From: Sipunculus nudus
Taxonomy: Eukaryota > Annelida > Sipuncula > Golfingiida > Sipunculidae
Assembly (NCBI GenBank): GCA_026874595.1
Contig: CM049310.1
Coordinates: 15,972,058 to 16,036,057, forward strand
Direction of reading: 5' to 3'
Length of the DNA: 64,000 nt
The notes under the pieces were generated by a model that was not told where the DNA came from, made no database searches, and was given only the letters and a program-made list of their open reading frames with translations. Below, in pieces: positions 63,101 to 64,000 of the stretch; position 1 is the stretch's first letter; every line of letters starts with the position of its first letter. The position numbers and the translations under genes are program-made.

Positions 63101-63945
63101 TCTGCTAAGATAATTGTTCTGAAATCAGTTTCATTTACTATCTGTTTTGGAAACACATTTTACGTTAGGAAGTTTGGTTATACTTCCATGTACAAGGAAG
63201 AAGACTGGCTTGGACATCTTTATAAATATCTATATATATATAATACATCTATATATTGTATTGTGTTCAATATCTTATCAAATAAGTATCACAATATCTA
63301 TCATATCATGAGATACAAGATGAGATGTCTTTACTGCCCCATAGAAGCCATTAATTCAATATAAGTCAATTTACTCAGTCATGAGTTAGCATTCAATTAA
63401 AACACCCATGTTTTGAGAGGATAGCATTGTCACAACTATTGTCTAGTATCCTGCCTGGGATACTAGAGGACACCATAGAGCCATACAACTGTACAGGTGA
63501 GCAGTGTTCCCCAATATCCAGCTGAAAATGGTGACGAAAAACTAGAGATTATCTGTACATCCATCCAACTAAGGCTACAGATGGCATTAGACTCAAGGAT
63601 GTGTGAGAATGGAAGATATTTAGCAAATTCAAGTAAGTCACCAAGGTCACCATTGTCAAGCACCGATGCCCACAAAAGGTCATCAAGGAGACTACTCAAC
63701 CTACGCAGAATCTTTTATTGTTCATTATTCCAGATAGATTTAGGCAAATGCATGGAATCAAAACTCTAATACTCCTTATATGTATCATATTATGTATTGT
63801 ACCATGAGTGAAGTAACAAGATATGTATCATATCAGGTATAAATGAAAGTAGGCACAACTTACATTTCTGTCTGTTGGACTTTGTTGTTGTTGTCTGTGT
63901 AGTTCGTACAGTAAATCATCTCTAGACTGCTCCAAGTCGGTCAGA
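4190..63945 (-). CDS. EXOC3: Exocyst complex component 3 (Sec6), partial, 12 exons
   Basis: Sec6/EXOC3 is a subunit of the octameric exocyst, which tethers secretory vesicles to the plasma membrane before SNARE-driven fusion. Twelve minus-strand segments, each bounded by AG and GT, join in phase into about 390 residues that follow the known protein in order. Recognisable stretches are [64 protein letters not shown] and NNCQGF. The segments, in coding order, are 63945-63864, 62805-62657, 60506-60393, 59317-59212, 56861-56778, 56146-56073, 31229-31134, 29784-29718, 22990-22898, 6556-6463, 6185-6115 and 4332-4190. The N-terminal and C-terminal exons lie outside the window. Two introns carry nested intronless genes, and the intron after exon 8 is mostly a splice-site-derived satellite. 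No frameshift or internal stop is seen. The identification rests on memory of the family. Confidence 0.93.
4900..5968 (+). repeat. Tandem repeat family, about 335-bp unit, three copies
   Basis: Units marked by TATTCTGGGGGGTACTTC at about 5080, 5420 and 5751, followed by GGAGCCCCATAGC, ATATGGGTAACAGAGAC and AATCATGGTGATCAATGCAT. The right end GCTATAGCGTTCAGCTGAGC resembles the end of the CAGCTGAG family. Confidence 0.68.
6115..6185 (-). CDS. EXOC3: EXOC3 exon 11 in window
   Basis: 71 nt that completes a split Glu codon and encodes [20 protein letters not shown] then HYL, matching YKEEHLRNRQLPHCYVQYM. The acceptor is TTTTTCAG and the donor CTG|GTAAGA. Confidence 0.93.
6463..6556 (-). CDS. EXOC3: EXOC3 exon 10 in window
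   Basis: 94 nt encoding [20 protein letters not shown] then [11 protein letters not shown], following directly from EQN of the previous exon as in EQNLQVAAQIS of the family. The acceptor is CTTACAG and the donor AAAG|GTAAGC. Confidence 0.93.
6557..8425. other. EXOC3 intron, mostly unrecognised
   Basis: AT-rich. Apart from the 40-bp duplication and the C15 run, nothing recognisable. Its right part merges into the 3' flank of p53 copy 1. Confidence 0.55.
7276..7355. repeat. Perfect 40-bp tandem duplication
   Basis: Two adjacent 40-bp copies starting AAATCCCACATCAGATGAAC, at 7276 and 7316. A run of 15 C follows at 7376-7390. Confidence 0.9.
8514..8519 (-). terminator. Candidate poly(A) signal downstream of p53 copy 1
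   Basis: AATAAA on the minus strand about 175 bp after the stop codon, with a second AATAAA near 8427-8432. Either could end the transcript. AT-rich context makes chance matches likely. Confidence 0.35.
8692..9945 (-). CDS. Intronless p53-family gene, copy 1 (intact)
   Basis: An uninterrupted 417-residue p53-family protein, a sequence-specific transcription factor of the DNA-damage and apoptosis pathway. Residues about 42-50 (LDDLEDLWQ) resemble the FxxLW transactivation/MDM2-binding motif. About 154-339 is the DNA-binding domain, with zinc ligands C230, H233, C292 and C296 and the DNA-contact arginines in GLNRRP (302-303) and [11 protein letters not shown] (326, 333, 335). A basic KRK NLS candidate lies near 349. 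About 375-401 ([16 protein letters not shown]...) is the tetramerisation helix region. There is no SAM domain. Vertebrate TP53 is multi-exon, so one continuous frame points to retroposition. The start was chosen at 9945 because copy 2 keeps only this methionine cluster; an in-frame ATG at 9999 is possible. The longer open frame begins at a GTG overlapping the TATA box and is not coding. It is nested in an EXOC3 intron on the same strand. Confidence 0.88.
   Translation of the reverse strand: MMYSTMMGSESPFQEFYTPCHEDKKPHSINSYNGVEVGEYELDDLEDLWQSIKPAPGDLPEISSTDVEAVLPEDNSWQSDNSSPGAAQGDIKTPNSTVTDLTLPEQPESLVCNDSSHEDSKGHVLSPPQEGQGSTEEGQGSIMASHLHTVPSSTAYPGQYGFLMGFGQQQKVSKSAKWTYSTNMNKLYVQMSAACPIKFTTTTVPPAGSVIRATPVYVKPEHVQEIVTRCPNHAKTYEFNENHPAPSHLIRCEHAQAQYVKDSMTQRESVLTPMETPQAGNQWITQLYKFMCFSSCVGGLNRRPLKVIFTLEHNDQVLGRQAVEVRICACPGRDRKVDEKTVPEYQPALKRKSNTETDLELSSLLCKRQKLAGQEVFTLTVRGRDNYQQLCKMRDALILASLMPVDQIQNMLSQYKQ
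10035..10041 (-). promoter_or_regulatory. TATA box of p53 copy 1
   Basis: TATATAA inside GGGTATATAAACCC on the minus strand, about 90 bp before the chosen ATG. The same box and flanks occur at the equivalent place in copies 2 and 3 and in degenerate form in copy 4, which supports a real shared core promoter. Confidence 0.6.
10042..10460 (-). repeat. Shared 5' flank of p53 copy 1
   Basis: Reads in the same order as the upstream DNA of copies 2, 3 and 4: AATAACCAATA, a TTTGATAATATGA-like stretch, CATGGATGG, GTGCACAG, GAGCAGTGGGTACCTCA and repeated CAATCA(A/G)GTACTCAC-like pieces. Homology of several hundred bases outside the transcribed unit shows DNA-level duplication rather than independent retropositions. 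Confidence 0.65.
10461..11199. other. EXOC3 intron, nothing recognised
   Basis: AT-rich sequence with a short TATTTGTCAGTCTCAAA repeat (about 10742 and 11014) but no identified element. Confidence 0.5.
11200..12720 (+). repeat. Array of about 130-140 bp modules related to the HINE core, split by the LINE fragment
   Basis: Repeated blocks: a GTAGGTGGCACCACCA-like box, AAAGCTATCMA, ACATGCAAAATKTCAGG, GATACATCAARCCACTCCTG and AGATATG. They occur at about 11205-11305, 11965-12180, 12200-12330, 12380-12500 and 12550-12670. The modules resemble those in the HINE-like cores but lack the element ends. Confidence 0.6.
11400..11950 (-). pseudogene. LINE reverse transcriptase C-terminal fragment and 3' end
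   Basis: The minus strand reads [20 protein letters not shown], then [26 protein letters not shown] and [20 protein letters not shown] followed by [16 protein letters not shown]. This is the well-known tail after the reverse transcriptase domain of animal non-LTR retrotransposons. An in-frame stop precedes SEMCRSRAF. The 3' end runs into an ATAAT microsatellite at about 11408-11431. The fragment is dead and 5' truncated. Confidence 0.8.
12936..13846 (+). mobile_element. Pearl/HINE-like element, copy 1
   Basis: Starts ACTAGAATATGGGTTGTCGA, then GTGTATCCGCAGAAATCAGA. The core has palindromes with ATAAAATYGAGAAAGCTGTCC and ends with a hairpin AGTATCCGCAAAACTCTG/TTTTGGCAGATACAAT. The start and end carry a subterminal inverted repeat (GTATCCGCC-AAA-CAGAG) but no terminal inverted repeat. 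This architecture is described for Helentron-associated elements and the oyster pearl family. The class is inferred. Confidence 0.7.
13847..14200 (+). repeat. More palindrome-headed modules after HINE copy 1
   Basis: Three units starting at GTAGCTGGCACCACCAG, GTAGGTGGCCCCACCAG and GTAGGTGGCACCACCTG (13852, 13970, 14096), each about 120 bp and running to CAAA-CYCCTC-like stretches. Confidence 0.6.
14210..14635 (+). repeat. Short irregular tandem repeat
   Basis: Repeats of CACTGAGTGAACTCTTGACC and of GCAGTCTGCCAAAGCTATAA at irregular 50-90 bp spacing. No coding potential recognised. Confidence 0.55.
14640..15966 (+). repeat. 1.3 kb dispersed repeat, copy A
   Basis: Collinear along its whole length with 39416-40720, starting CTACTTGAAATMACTTTGAA and including AACTGGTGCCAGGCTAGATG, repeated AACTCAGCCAAAAATCACTG units and one GGTGGTGCCACC box (15653). 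Confidence 0.75.
15967..16127 (+). mobile_element. Short CAGCTGAG-family element
   Basis: 161 bp, starts ACAAGGGACCTATGGGTCAC then GCTCAGCTGA, ends ACTTATAGTCAGCTGAGCT. The inner termini CTCAGCTG and CAGCTGAG are inverted. It looks like an internally deleted form of 31287-33744. Confidence 0.65.
16335..17640 (+). mobile_element. Pearl/HINE-like element, copy 2 (3' truncated)
   Basis: Same left end and the most regular core, with 278-bp units starting at 16884, 17162 and 17440, each carrying two palindrome-headed half units. It ends abruptly after CAGTTCACATGTGACC without the hairpin. About 85 bp before the element (16252-16334) also match the DNA before copy 1, so the pair arose partly by local duplication. 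Confidence 0.68.
17641..18702 (+). repeat. Dispersed repeat related to the 1.3 kb family, with its right end
   Basis: From about 18060 it matches 15600-15960 and 40380-40690 (GTAGGTGGCGCCACCAATTC, AACTCGGCCAAAAATCTCTG), then GGACGGACGACGC and CATCGCATAAGCTCACAGGT twice (about 18570 and 18675). Nothing specific is recognised in 17641-18060 except a short C run near 17797. Confidence 0.6.
19100..19235 (-). mobile_element. tRNA-derived SINE head
   Basis: The minus strand reads ACATAGTGGTTAAGACGCTA, resembling an A box, then GACTCGAAACCC, resembling a B box, with tRNA-like spacing. No body domain was identified. Confidence 0.5.
19566..20732 (-). CDS. Intronless p53-family gene, copy 2 (intact)
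   Basis: A 388-residue p53-family protein closely similar to copy 1. The LDDLEDLWQ transactivation-like motif is at residues 41-49. Zinc ligands are C201, H204, C263 and C267, with DNA-contact arginines in GLNRRP (273-274) and [11 protein letters not shown] (298). The tetramerisation segment is about 346-372. It lacks the 28 residues that follow PAPG in copy 1. The deletion ends at a CCTGG direct repeat present at both sides in copy 1, as expected of a slippage or microhomology deletion. The ATG cluster upstream of MYSSMMQS is out of frame or lost, so the start is fixed here. Same EXOC3 intron and strand as copy 1. Confidence 0.87.
   Translation of the reverse strand: MYSSMMQSENLVQEFYSSCYKDKKPISINSCSGAEVGEYGLDDLEDLWQSIKPAPGAAQGDLKTPNSTVTDLTQPEQPESLVWNDSSHNDFKAQVLPPSQEGQRSIEKGQGSTMASHLHTVPSSTAYPGQYGFLMGFDQQQKVSKSAKWTYSTNMNKLYVQMAAACPIKFTTTTAPPAGSLIRATPVYIKPEHVQEIVTRCPNHAKSNEFNENHPAPSHLIRREHAQAQYVKDSMTQRESVLTPMETPQAGNQWITQLYKFMCFSSCVGGLNRRPLKVIFTLEHNDQVLGRQAVEVRICACPGRDRKVDEKTVLEYQPALKRKSNTETDLELSSMLCKRQKLAGQEVFTLTVRGRDNYQQLCKMRDALILASLMPVDQIQNMLSQFKQ
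20800..20806 (-). promoter_or_regulatory. TATA box of p53 copy 2
   Basis: TATATAA within GGGTATATAAACCC, matching the box in copies 1 and 3, about 70 bp before the ATG. Confidence 0.58.
20807..21187 (-). repeat. Shared 5' flank of p53 copy 2
   Basis: Upstream DNA in the same order as copy 1, including AATAACTAATG, TCCATGTATGACTAATCAGG-like modules and GTACTCACTTGATAAGGGTAGC. It ends where a TTAA-flanked MITE begins at 21188. Confidence 0.6.
21188..21650. mobile_element. TTAA-flanked MITE, copy A
   Basis: 463 bp bounded by TTAA on both sides, with inverted ends AGGTGCCCAATCACCTA and TAGGTGATTGGGCCCCT. A TTAA target site suggests piggyBac-type mobilisation, though the termini are not the classical piggyBac ones. 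It abuts the p53 copy 2 flank. Confidence 0.75.
21651..22366. other. EXOC3 intron, nothing recognised
   Basis: AT-rich DNA between two MITE copies. No coding signal. Confidence 0.55.
22367..22874. mobile_element. TTAA-flanked MITE, copy B (opposite orientation)
   Basis: About 508 bp, left end TTAAAGGGGCCTATTCCCAT and right end CAGGTGAATAGCTGGCTTTAA-like, matching the inverted termini of copies A and C. Internal GCAACCAACCACCTTAGGTT is the reverse of the same stretch in copy A. Its right end is 23 nt from the EXOC3 exon 9 donor. Confidence 0.7.
22898..22990 (-). CDS. EXOC3: EXOC3 exon 9 in window
   Basis: 93 nt, 31 codons, encoding [20 protein letters not shown] then [11 protein letters not shown], matching [31 protein letters not shown]. 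The acceptor is TTTTACAG and the donor AAT|GTGAGTA. About the first 20 nt and the acceptor are repeated upstream at 64-bp spacing. A TTAA-flanked MITE begins 23 nt into the following intron. Confidence 0.95.
22970..23260 (-). repeat. Tandem repeat of a 3' splice site plus exon start (64-bp period, about 5 copies)
   Basis: The functional acceptor TTTTACAG|GACTGGTACAG of EXOC3 exon 9 is followed upstream in the intron by copies with their AG at 23055-23056, 23119-23120, 23183-23184 and 23252-23253. The closest keep TTGTACAG|GACTGATACAGAG. Spacing is 64, 64, 64 and 69 bp. Each copy includes up to about 20 nt of exon start and an AT-rich spacer with TTAAAGC and ATATATG. Confidence 0.85.
23365..24461 (+). 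mobile_element. Pearl/HINE-like element, copy 3
   Basis: Starts ACTAGAATA...GTAGTCGACAAG, has a core of units with GGTGGCGCCACC, and ends GATACAAT, but the terminal hairpin is deleted. It lies in the EXOC3 intron between the acceptor repeats and the splice-site satellite. Confidence 0.7.
24749..29738 (-). repeat. Tandem array derived from an exon end plus 5' splice site (about 54-bp monomer, 161-bp higher-order unit)
   Basis: About 93 monomers of about 54 bp, mostly arranged as a three-monomer unit of 161 bp (54+54+53). On the minus strand a typical monomer reads ...AGCATACGTTCAGACATCAA then G|GTACGT and an AT-rich spacer with CCTAGGTAC. The last 21 nt of EXOC3 exon 8, followed by its donor GTATGT, form the right-hand end monomer. 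In each higher-order unit one monomer keeps ATCAAG|GTACGT, one has ATCAAG|GTCATT, and one has an altered exon side (AATCATG|GTACGT). Left-edge monomers are the most diverged. Long minus-strand open frames here are repeat translations (IRSDIK repeats), not genes. Confidence 0.93.
29718..29784 (-). CDS. EXOC3: EXOC3 exon 8 in window (parent of the splice-site satellite)
   Basis: 67 nt encoding [20 protein letters not shown] then IK, matching TYMSTLTSNIIAWLRKALETDK. The acceptor is ATAACAG and the donor ATCAAG|GTATGT. The last 21 nt of the exon (29718-29738) and the donor are the right-hand terminal monomer of the 5 kb tandem array that fills the following intron. Reading through the donor stays open to 29319. 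Confidence 0.88.
29785..31133. other. EXOC3 intron between exons 7 and 8, nothing recognised
   Basis: Very AT-rich. Unlike the next intron downstream it contains no copies of its splice junctions. Confidence 0.6.
31134..31229 (-). CDS. EXOC3: EXOC3 exon 7 in window
   Basis: 96 nt encoding [20 protein letters not shown] then [11 protein letters not shown]. The donor is CCA|GTAGGT. I chose it over the GTACCC site four bases downstream because only this choice restores the frame (Asn-Gln-Tyr-Leu) at the next exon. Confidence 0.87.
31287..33744 (+). mobile_element. CAGCTGAG-family element, 2.46 kb
   Basis: Starts ACAAGGGACCTATGGGTCAT with GCTCAGCTG and ends GATGACTTATAGTCAGCTGA. It holds two internal units about 660 bp apart, each with AAACGTGCCATGGTCAAA and GGCAAAATTTAAGGTAC, and ATTAGGCAGTCYTGAAGTGT. 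No transposase frame is seen. Confidence 0.65.
33745..34309. other. Intron, nothing recognised
   Basis: AT-rich unique-looking sequence before the p53 copy 3 flank. Confidence 0.5.
34310..34813 (+). repeat. Shared 5' flank of p53 copy 3 with repeated short modules
   Basis: Contains recurring short blocks such as TCAAGTACTCACT and ATGTGAGCAGYSAGTACCTCATTA, then GTGCACAGCATGG, TTTGATAATATGA and AATAACCAATACAGTG, in the order seen upstream of the other copies. A run of 12 G sits at 34555-34566. Confidence 0.6.
34814..34820 (+). promoter_or_regulatory. TATA box of p53 copy 3
   Basis: TATATAA in GGGTATATAAACCC, the same position relative to the reading frame as in copies 1 and 2. Confidence 0.55.
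34910..36160 (+). pseudogene. p53-family copy 3, two in-frame stops
   Basis: Same protein as copy 1 on the opposite strand, in one unbroken reading frame except for two amber codons: TAG at 35057-35059, where copies 1 and 2 have the CAG after LEDLW, and TAG at 35753-35755, where they have the TGG after GNQ. One codon is lost at GAAQG-YKTP. There are no frameshifts. Zinc ligands (RCPNH, MCFSSC), [17 protein letters not shown] and the tetramerisation segment are all still encoded, but the second stop falls inside the DNA-binding domain. It lies antisense to EXOC3 in the 24.8 kb intron. The recent look suggests late inactivation, or a haplotype or assembly difference. Confidence 0.85.
36418..36423 (+). 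terminator. Candidate poly(A) signal of p53 copy 3
   Basis: AATAAA about 260 bp after the stop, followed by an A-rich stretch. The 3' flank from the stop to about 36310 resembles the same region of copies 1 and 2 (CCATAGGTGCTTCATACCTG). Confidence 0.35.
36430..38229. other. Intron, nothing recognised
   Basis: AT-rich, with short non-coding open frames. No repeat family recognised apart from a lone AGGTGGCACTAC near 37131. Confidence 0.5.
38230..38670 (+). pseudogene. p53-family copy 4, promoter and 5' leader remnant
   Basis: Same order as the copy 3 upstream region: ACTCGCTTGATAAGAGTAGG, GATGTGAACAGTGAGTACC, TTCATGGGTGA, TTTGATAATATGAGGTAGTG, then a decayed TATA (TATTTAAACCCTGTG near 38580) and a leader resembling the CTTCCATCTACAG stretch. 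Similarity stops near 38670 before any recognisable coding sequence. Confidence 0.6.
38871..39414 (+). mobile_element. Pearl/HINE-like element, copy 4 (3' truncated)
   Basis: Left end CTAGAATATGGGTAGTCAAC and about one and a half core units. It breaks at GGCAGGTGG and joins the 1.3 kb dispersed repeat that follows. Confidence 0.65.
39415..40870 (+). repeat. 1.3 kb dispersed repeat, copy B, with right end
   Basis: Collinear with 14640-15960 and then with the CATCGCATAAGCTCACAGGT end seen near 18675. It contains GGTGGCGCCACC at about 40407. It lies inside the split p53 copy 4 interval. Confidence 0.75.
40871..42202. other. Intron, nothing recognised
   Basis: AT-rich DNA inside the interval separating the two pieces of p53 copy 4. 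No p53 coding residue is detectable. Confidence 0.5.
42203..43098 (+). mobile_element. Pearl/HINE-like element, copy 5
   Basis: Left end CTAGAATACGGGTAG, diverged core, and right-end remnant with GTAGCCGCAAAAATTTG/TTTTGGCAGATACAAT. It sits between the two surviving pieces of p53 copy 4. Confidence 0.65.
43323..43452 (+). pseudogene. p53-family copy 4, 3' end remnant
   Basis: Matches the last codons and 3' flank of the other copies: TGACCAGAATCATAACATGC, then AACAAGCAATAG, CCATAGGTGCTTCATACC and TGTCTAGTCAA. It is the same strand as the 5' piece at 38230-38670. The body between them is lost or displaced by mobile elements (two HINE-like copies and a 1.3 kb repeat). Confidence 0.6.
43499..44160 (+). 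repeat. Left end of a CAGCTGAG-family element, then unassigned DNA
   Basis: ACAAGGGACCCATGGGTCAC with GCGCTCAGCT marks the left terminus. I could not find the matching right end before the HINE copy at 44190. The rest is AT-rich and unrecognised. Confidence 0.45.
44190..45901 (+). mobile_element. Pearl/HINE-like element, copy 6 (full length)
   Basis: Complete at both ends: left CTAGAATACGGGTAGTCGAC with the GTAGTCG/CGACTAC stem, a core of roughly four 284-bp units each with GGTGGCGCCACC boxes, a GC-rich segment (45800-45855), and the terminal hairpin GTATCCGCAAAAC/TCTGTTTTGGCGGATAC. It is very similar to copy 7, so probably a young insertion. The open frames in it are not coding. Confidence 0.75.
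46500..47873 (+). mobile_element. CAGCTGAG-family element, right part
   Basis: Two internal units like those of 31287-33744 (GGCAAAATTTAAGGTACC, ATTAGGCAGTCCTGAAATGT) and the same end, ACTTATAGTCAGCTGTGCT. The left end is not clear. A 15-G run lies at 46368-46382 just before it. Confidence 0.6.
47928..48398. mobile_element. TTAA-flanked MITE, copy C
   Basis: 471 bp, TTAA at both ends, termini AGCTGCCCATTCACCTACC and AGATAGGTGATTAGGCCCCT. The interior is collinear with copy A (ATGTAACCYAAGGYGGTAGG, TGATATNCACRTTTTCTGG). Confidence 0.75.
48399..50047. other. Intron, mostly unrecognised
   Basis: Contains a GACTGATGTGCAGRCCC-like block (49390) also present near 55330, and a GC-richer stretch at 49610-49850 open on both strands whose products I do not recognise. 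It is probably an old repeat. Confidence 0.45.
50048..51034 (-). CDS. ALAD: Delta-aminolevulinic acid dehydratase (porphobilinogen synthase), intronless
   Basis: Condenses two 5-aminolevulinate molecules to porphobilinogen in haem synthesis, a cytosolic zinc-dependent octamer. The 328-residue frame is complete and nearly the usual animal length. The zinc cysteines are C121, C123 and C131 in [15 protein letters not shown]. The Schiff-base lysines are K198 in SYSAKFAS and K251 in MVKPGM, each one position before the human number. [29 protein letters not shown] and [15 protein letters not shown] are family hallmarks. The start ATG at 51034 gives [12 protein letters not shown], aligning with the usual N-terminus. 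Animal ALAD usually has many introns, so a single exon inside an EXOC3 intron on the same strand suggests a functional retrogene. No clear TATA box is seen upstream. Confidence 0.93.
   Translation of the reverse strand: MEHTILQSGYFHAALRNWQSTDAVITPANLMFPLFITDDENAVEPIGSLPGQNRYGANRVVEALKGPVSNGLESVLLFGVPSNLTKDPRGTAADAENTPVIQVLRILREAYPSLLLVCDLCLCPYTDHGHCGILCVDGTINNEASIARLAEIALAYAKAGCQVIAPSDMMDGRVGAIKKILRQNELGLKVSVLSYSAKFASGFYGPFREAAKSAPAFGDRKCYQLPPGSRGLAIRAVDRDVAEGADMLMVKPGMAYLDIVRQTKDKYPHHPVALYQVSGEYAMLYHGAQAGAFNLKVVLMETLTSMRRAGADIIISYYTPQVLEWLKS
51035..53097. other. Intron upstream of ALAD, nothing recognised
   Basis: About 250 bp immediately upstream of the ALAD start are GC-richer and probably hold its promoter, without a TATA box. 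The remainder is AT-rich and unrecognised. Confidence 0.5.
53098..54155 (+). other. Possible LTR-like segment
   Basis: Begins TGTTGTGGTTATAAAGG, carries GGAATAAACGTCAG near 54133 and is followed by CCTGGCGCCTTCG, which could be a tRNA primer-binding site. No paired repeat, gag or pol is seen, and the ends are guesses. Confidence 0.22.
54156..55404. other. Intron, nothing recognised
   Basis: AT-rich, no coding or strong repeat signal other than the block near 55330 shared with 49390. Confidence 0.5.
55405..55596 (-). mobile_element. Meta-type SINE, copy 1
   Basis: The minus strand has a tRNA-like head with GGTTCAATTCCAGGCA (B box) followed by the conserved body GGTTTTCTCGTGGTCCTCCA then GTTTCCTCCA, the Meta-SINE domain known from molluscs and other invertebrates. 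A run of 21 C at 55596-55616 abuts the head. Confidence 0.72.
55596..55616. repeat. Homopolymer run of 21 C
   Basis: Directly visible, at the head end of a SINE. Similar runs are C15 at 7376-7390, G12 at 34555-34566, G15 at 46368-46382 and G21 at 59053-59073. Confidence 0.95.
56073..56146 (-). CDS. EXOC3: EXOC3 exon 6 in window
   Basis: 74 nt, acceptor TTTCAG and donor C|GTAAGT. It encodes [20 protein letters not shown] then VGAY, matching [16 protein letters not shown]. It ends two bases into an Ala codon. The next intron is 24.8 kb and holds p53 copies 3 and 4 and ALAD. Confidence 0.94.
56778..56861 (-). CDS. EXOC3: EXOC3 exon 5 in window
   Basis: 84 nt, exactly 28 codons, acceptor TTTCAG and donor GTAAGAG. 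It encodes [20 protein letters not shown] then YHRVITNH, matching the CFPPHYEI...MYHQAL region. Confidence 0.92.
57069..57262 (+). mobile_element. Meta-type SINE, copy 2
   Basis: Plus-strand head GGACAGTTGAGTGGTAAAAT then ACAGGTTGGATCCCCGGCA (B box), then body GGTTTTCTCTGGGTCCTCCA and GTTTCCTCCACCCC, ending CCATGGAGAGTGCC as in the inverted copy at 55405. Confidence 0.75.
57407..57770 (-). pseudogene. Non-LTR retrotransposon endonuclease fragment
   Basis: The minus strand reads [52 protein letters not shown] and a final NSDH. These are motifs of the apurinic-like endonuclease domain of LINEs (YRPP, GDFN, DHxW, SDH). No reverse transcriptase follows. The upstream part of the open frame is unrelated repeat. 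Confidence 0.75.
57960..58830 (+). repeat. Tandem repeat with CCTTGACCTTTGACCTCATGACC-type boxes
   Basis: Four to five units of about 170-190 bp, each with TGACCTTGACMTTTSACCT, GGGCCATATAWA and AARTCCATATGTCAATC-like blocks. The array ends in GACAGTCAGATGGACAGGG and CTATAGGGCACC. Not coding. Confidence 0.65.
59053..59073. repeat. Homopolymer run of 21 G
   Basis: Directly visible in an EXOC3 intron. Long G runs are unusual in such AT-rich DNA and are prone to sequencing-length error. Confidence 0.95.
59212..59317 (-). CDS. EXOC3: EXOC3 exon 4 in window
   Basis: 106 nt, acceptor TTAG and donor GTGAGA. It encodes [20 protein letters not shown] then [15 protein letters not shown], matching the [20 protein letters not shown] region of the family. 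Confidence 0.94.
60117..60193. repeat. (TA)n microsatellite, 77 bp
   Basis: Uninterrupted TA dinucleotides in the EXOC3 intron between exons 3 and 4 of the window. Confidence 0.97.
60307..60366. repeat. 30-bp direct repeat beside EXOC3 exon 3
   Basis: TGTGTATTCATGTACATACA occurs twice with similar flanks, ending about 27 bp from the donor at 60392. It does not include exon sequence. Confidence 0.75.
60393..60506 (-). CDS. EXOC3: EXOC3 exon 3 in window
   Basis: 114 nt that completes the split Arg codon and encodes [20 protein letters not shown] plus [13 protein letters not shown]. The PPGRPK(E/N)WK motif is typical of Sec6. The donor is GTGGGT. A 30-bp direct repeat sits just inside the following intron (60307-60366). 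Confidence 0.94.
60711..62439 (-). mobile_element. Pearl/HINE-like element, copy 7 (full length, inverted)
   Basis: The reverse orientation of copy 6, with the hairpin end at 60711 (ATTGTATCCGCC) and the CTAGAATACGGG end at 62439. The core shows 280-bp periodicity (for example 61171 and 61451). It lies in the EXOC3 intron between exons 2 and 3 of the window. Confidence 0.75.
62657..62805 (-). CDS. EXOC3: EXOC3 exon 2 in window
   Basis: 149 nt starting at a codon boundary (acceptor TTACAG) and ending two bases into an Arg codon (donor GTAATT). It carries [20 protein letters not shown] and IVEREER, the best conserved block of the Sec6 N-terminal half. Confidence 0.95.
62806..63863. other. EXOC3 intron between exons 1 and 2, nothing recognised
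   Basis: AT-rich. A stretch at 63480-63770 is open on both strands but matches nothing I know. Confidence 0.5.
63864..63945 (-). CDS. EXOC3: EXOC3 exon 1 of those in the window
   Basis: 82 nt, entered at codon position 3 and leaving at a codon boundary. It encodes [18 protein letters not shown] and on to TDRN, matching the LMDLECSRDGLMYEQYR region of Sec6. The acceptor is TATGCAG and the donor GTAAGT. Further N-terminal exons must lie beyond 64000. Confidence 0.9.
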
Positions 63946-64000
63946 CTGCATAAAACAAAAATATCATAAATATTTCATTTTTCAATGAGTCCATAAGTAC

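Overview
The window is animal nuclear DNA, AT-rich and packed with repeats. It is most likely from a bivalve mollusc: spliced genes have GT-AG introns, and the repeats include SINEs with a Meta-type conserved domain, pearl/Helentron-like elements with internal tandem cores, and non-LTR retrotransposon scraps. The phylum is an inference from repeat style and protein similarity; I cannot search databases.

One gene frames almost everything. Twelve minus-strand exons between 63,945 and 4,190 join in phase into about 390 residues of the exocyst subunit Sec6/EXOC3, roughly residues 145-540 of a protein of about 750. Its first and last exons lie outside the window. Nearly all the rest is intron of this gene. 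The 16.3 kb intron 6,557-22,897 holds two intact intronless p53 genes on the same strand. The 24.8 kb intron 31,230-56,072 holds a third p53 copy with two in-frame stops, the split remains of a fourth, and an intact intronless ALAD (porphobilinogen synthase) gene. The p53 copies share upstream DNA including a TATA box, so a processed copy probably gained a promoter once and was then multiplied as DNA.

The strangest structure is the 6.7 kb intron 22,991-29,717. A 5.0 kb tandem array (24,749-29,738, about 93 monomers of about 54 bp in a 161-bp higher-order unit) is built from copies of the last 21 nt of EXOC3 exon 8 plus its 5' splice site, and the last monomer of the array is the real splice junction. 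At the other end of the same intron the 3' splice site and about the first 20 nt of exon 9 are repeated about five times at 64-bp spacing. The intron has therefore multiplied both of its own splice junctions.

The remaining intronic DNA is mobile and repeated: seven copies of a pearl/HINE-like element, three TTAA-flanked MITEs, a family bounded by CTCAGCTG/CAGCTGAG, 1.3 kb dispersed repeats, SINEs and LINE pieces. A 12-bp palindrome, GGTGGCGCCACC, recurs in several of these families.
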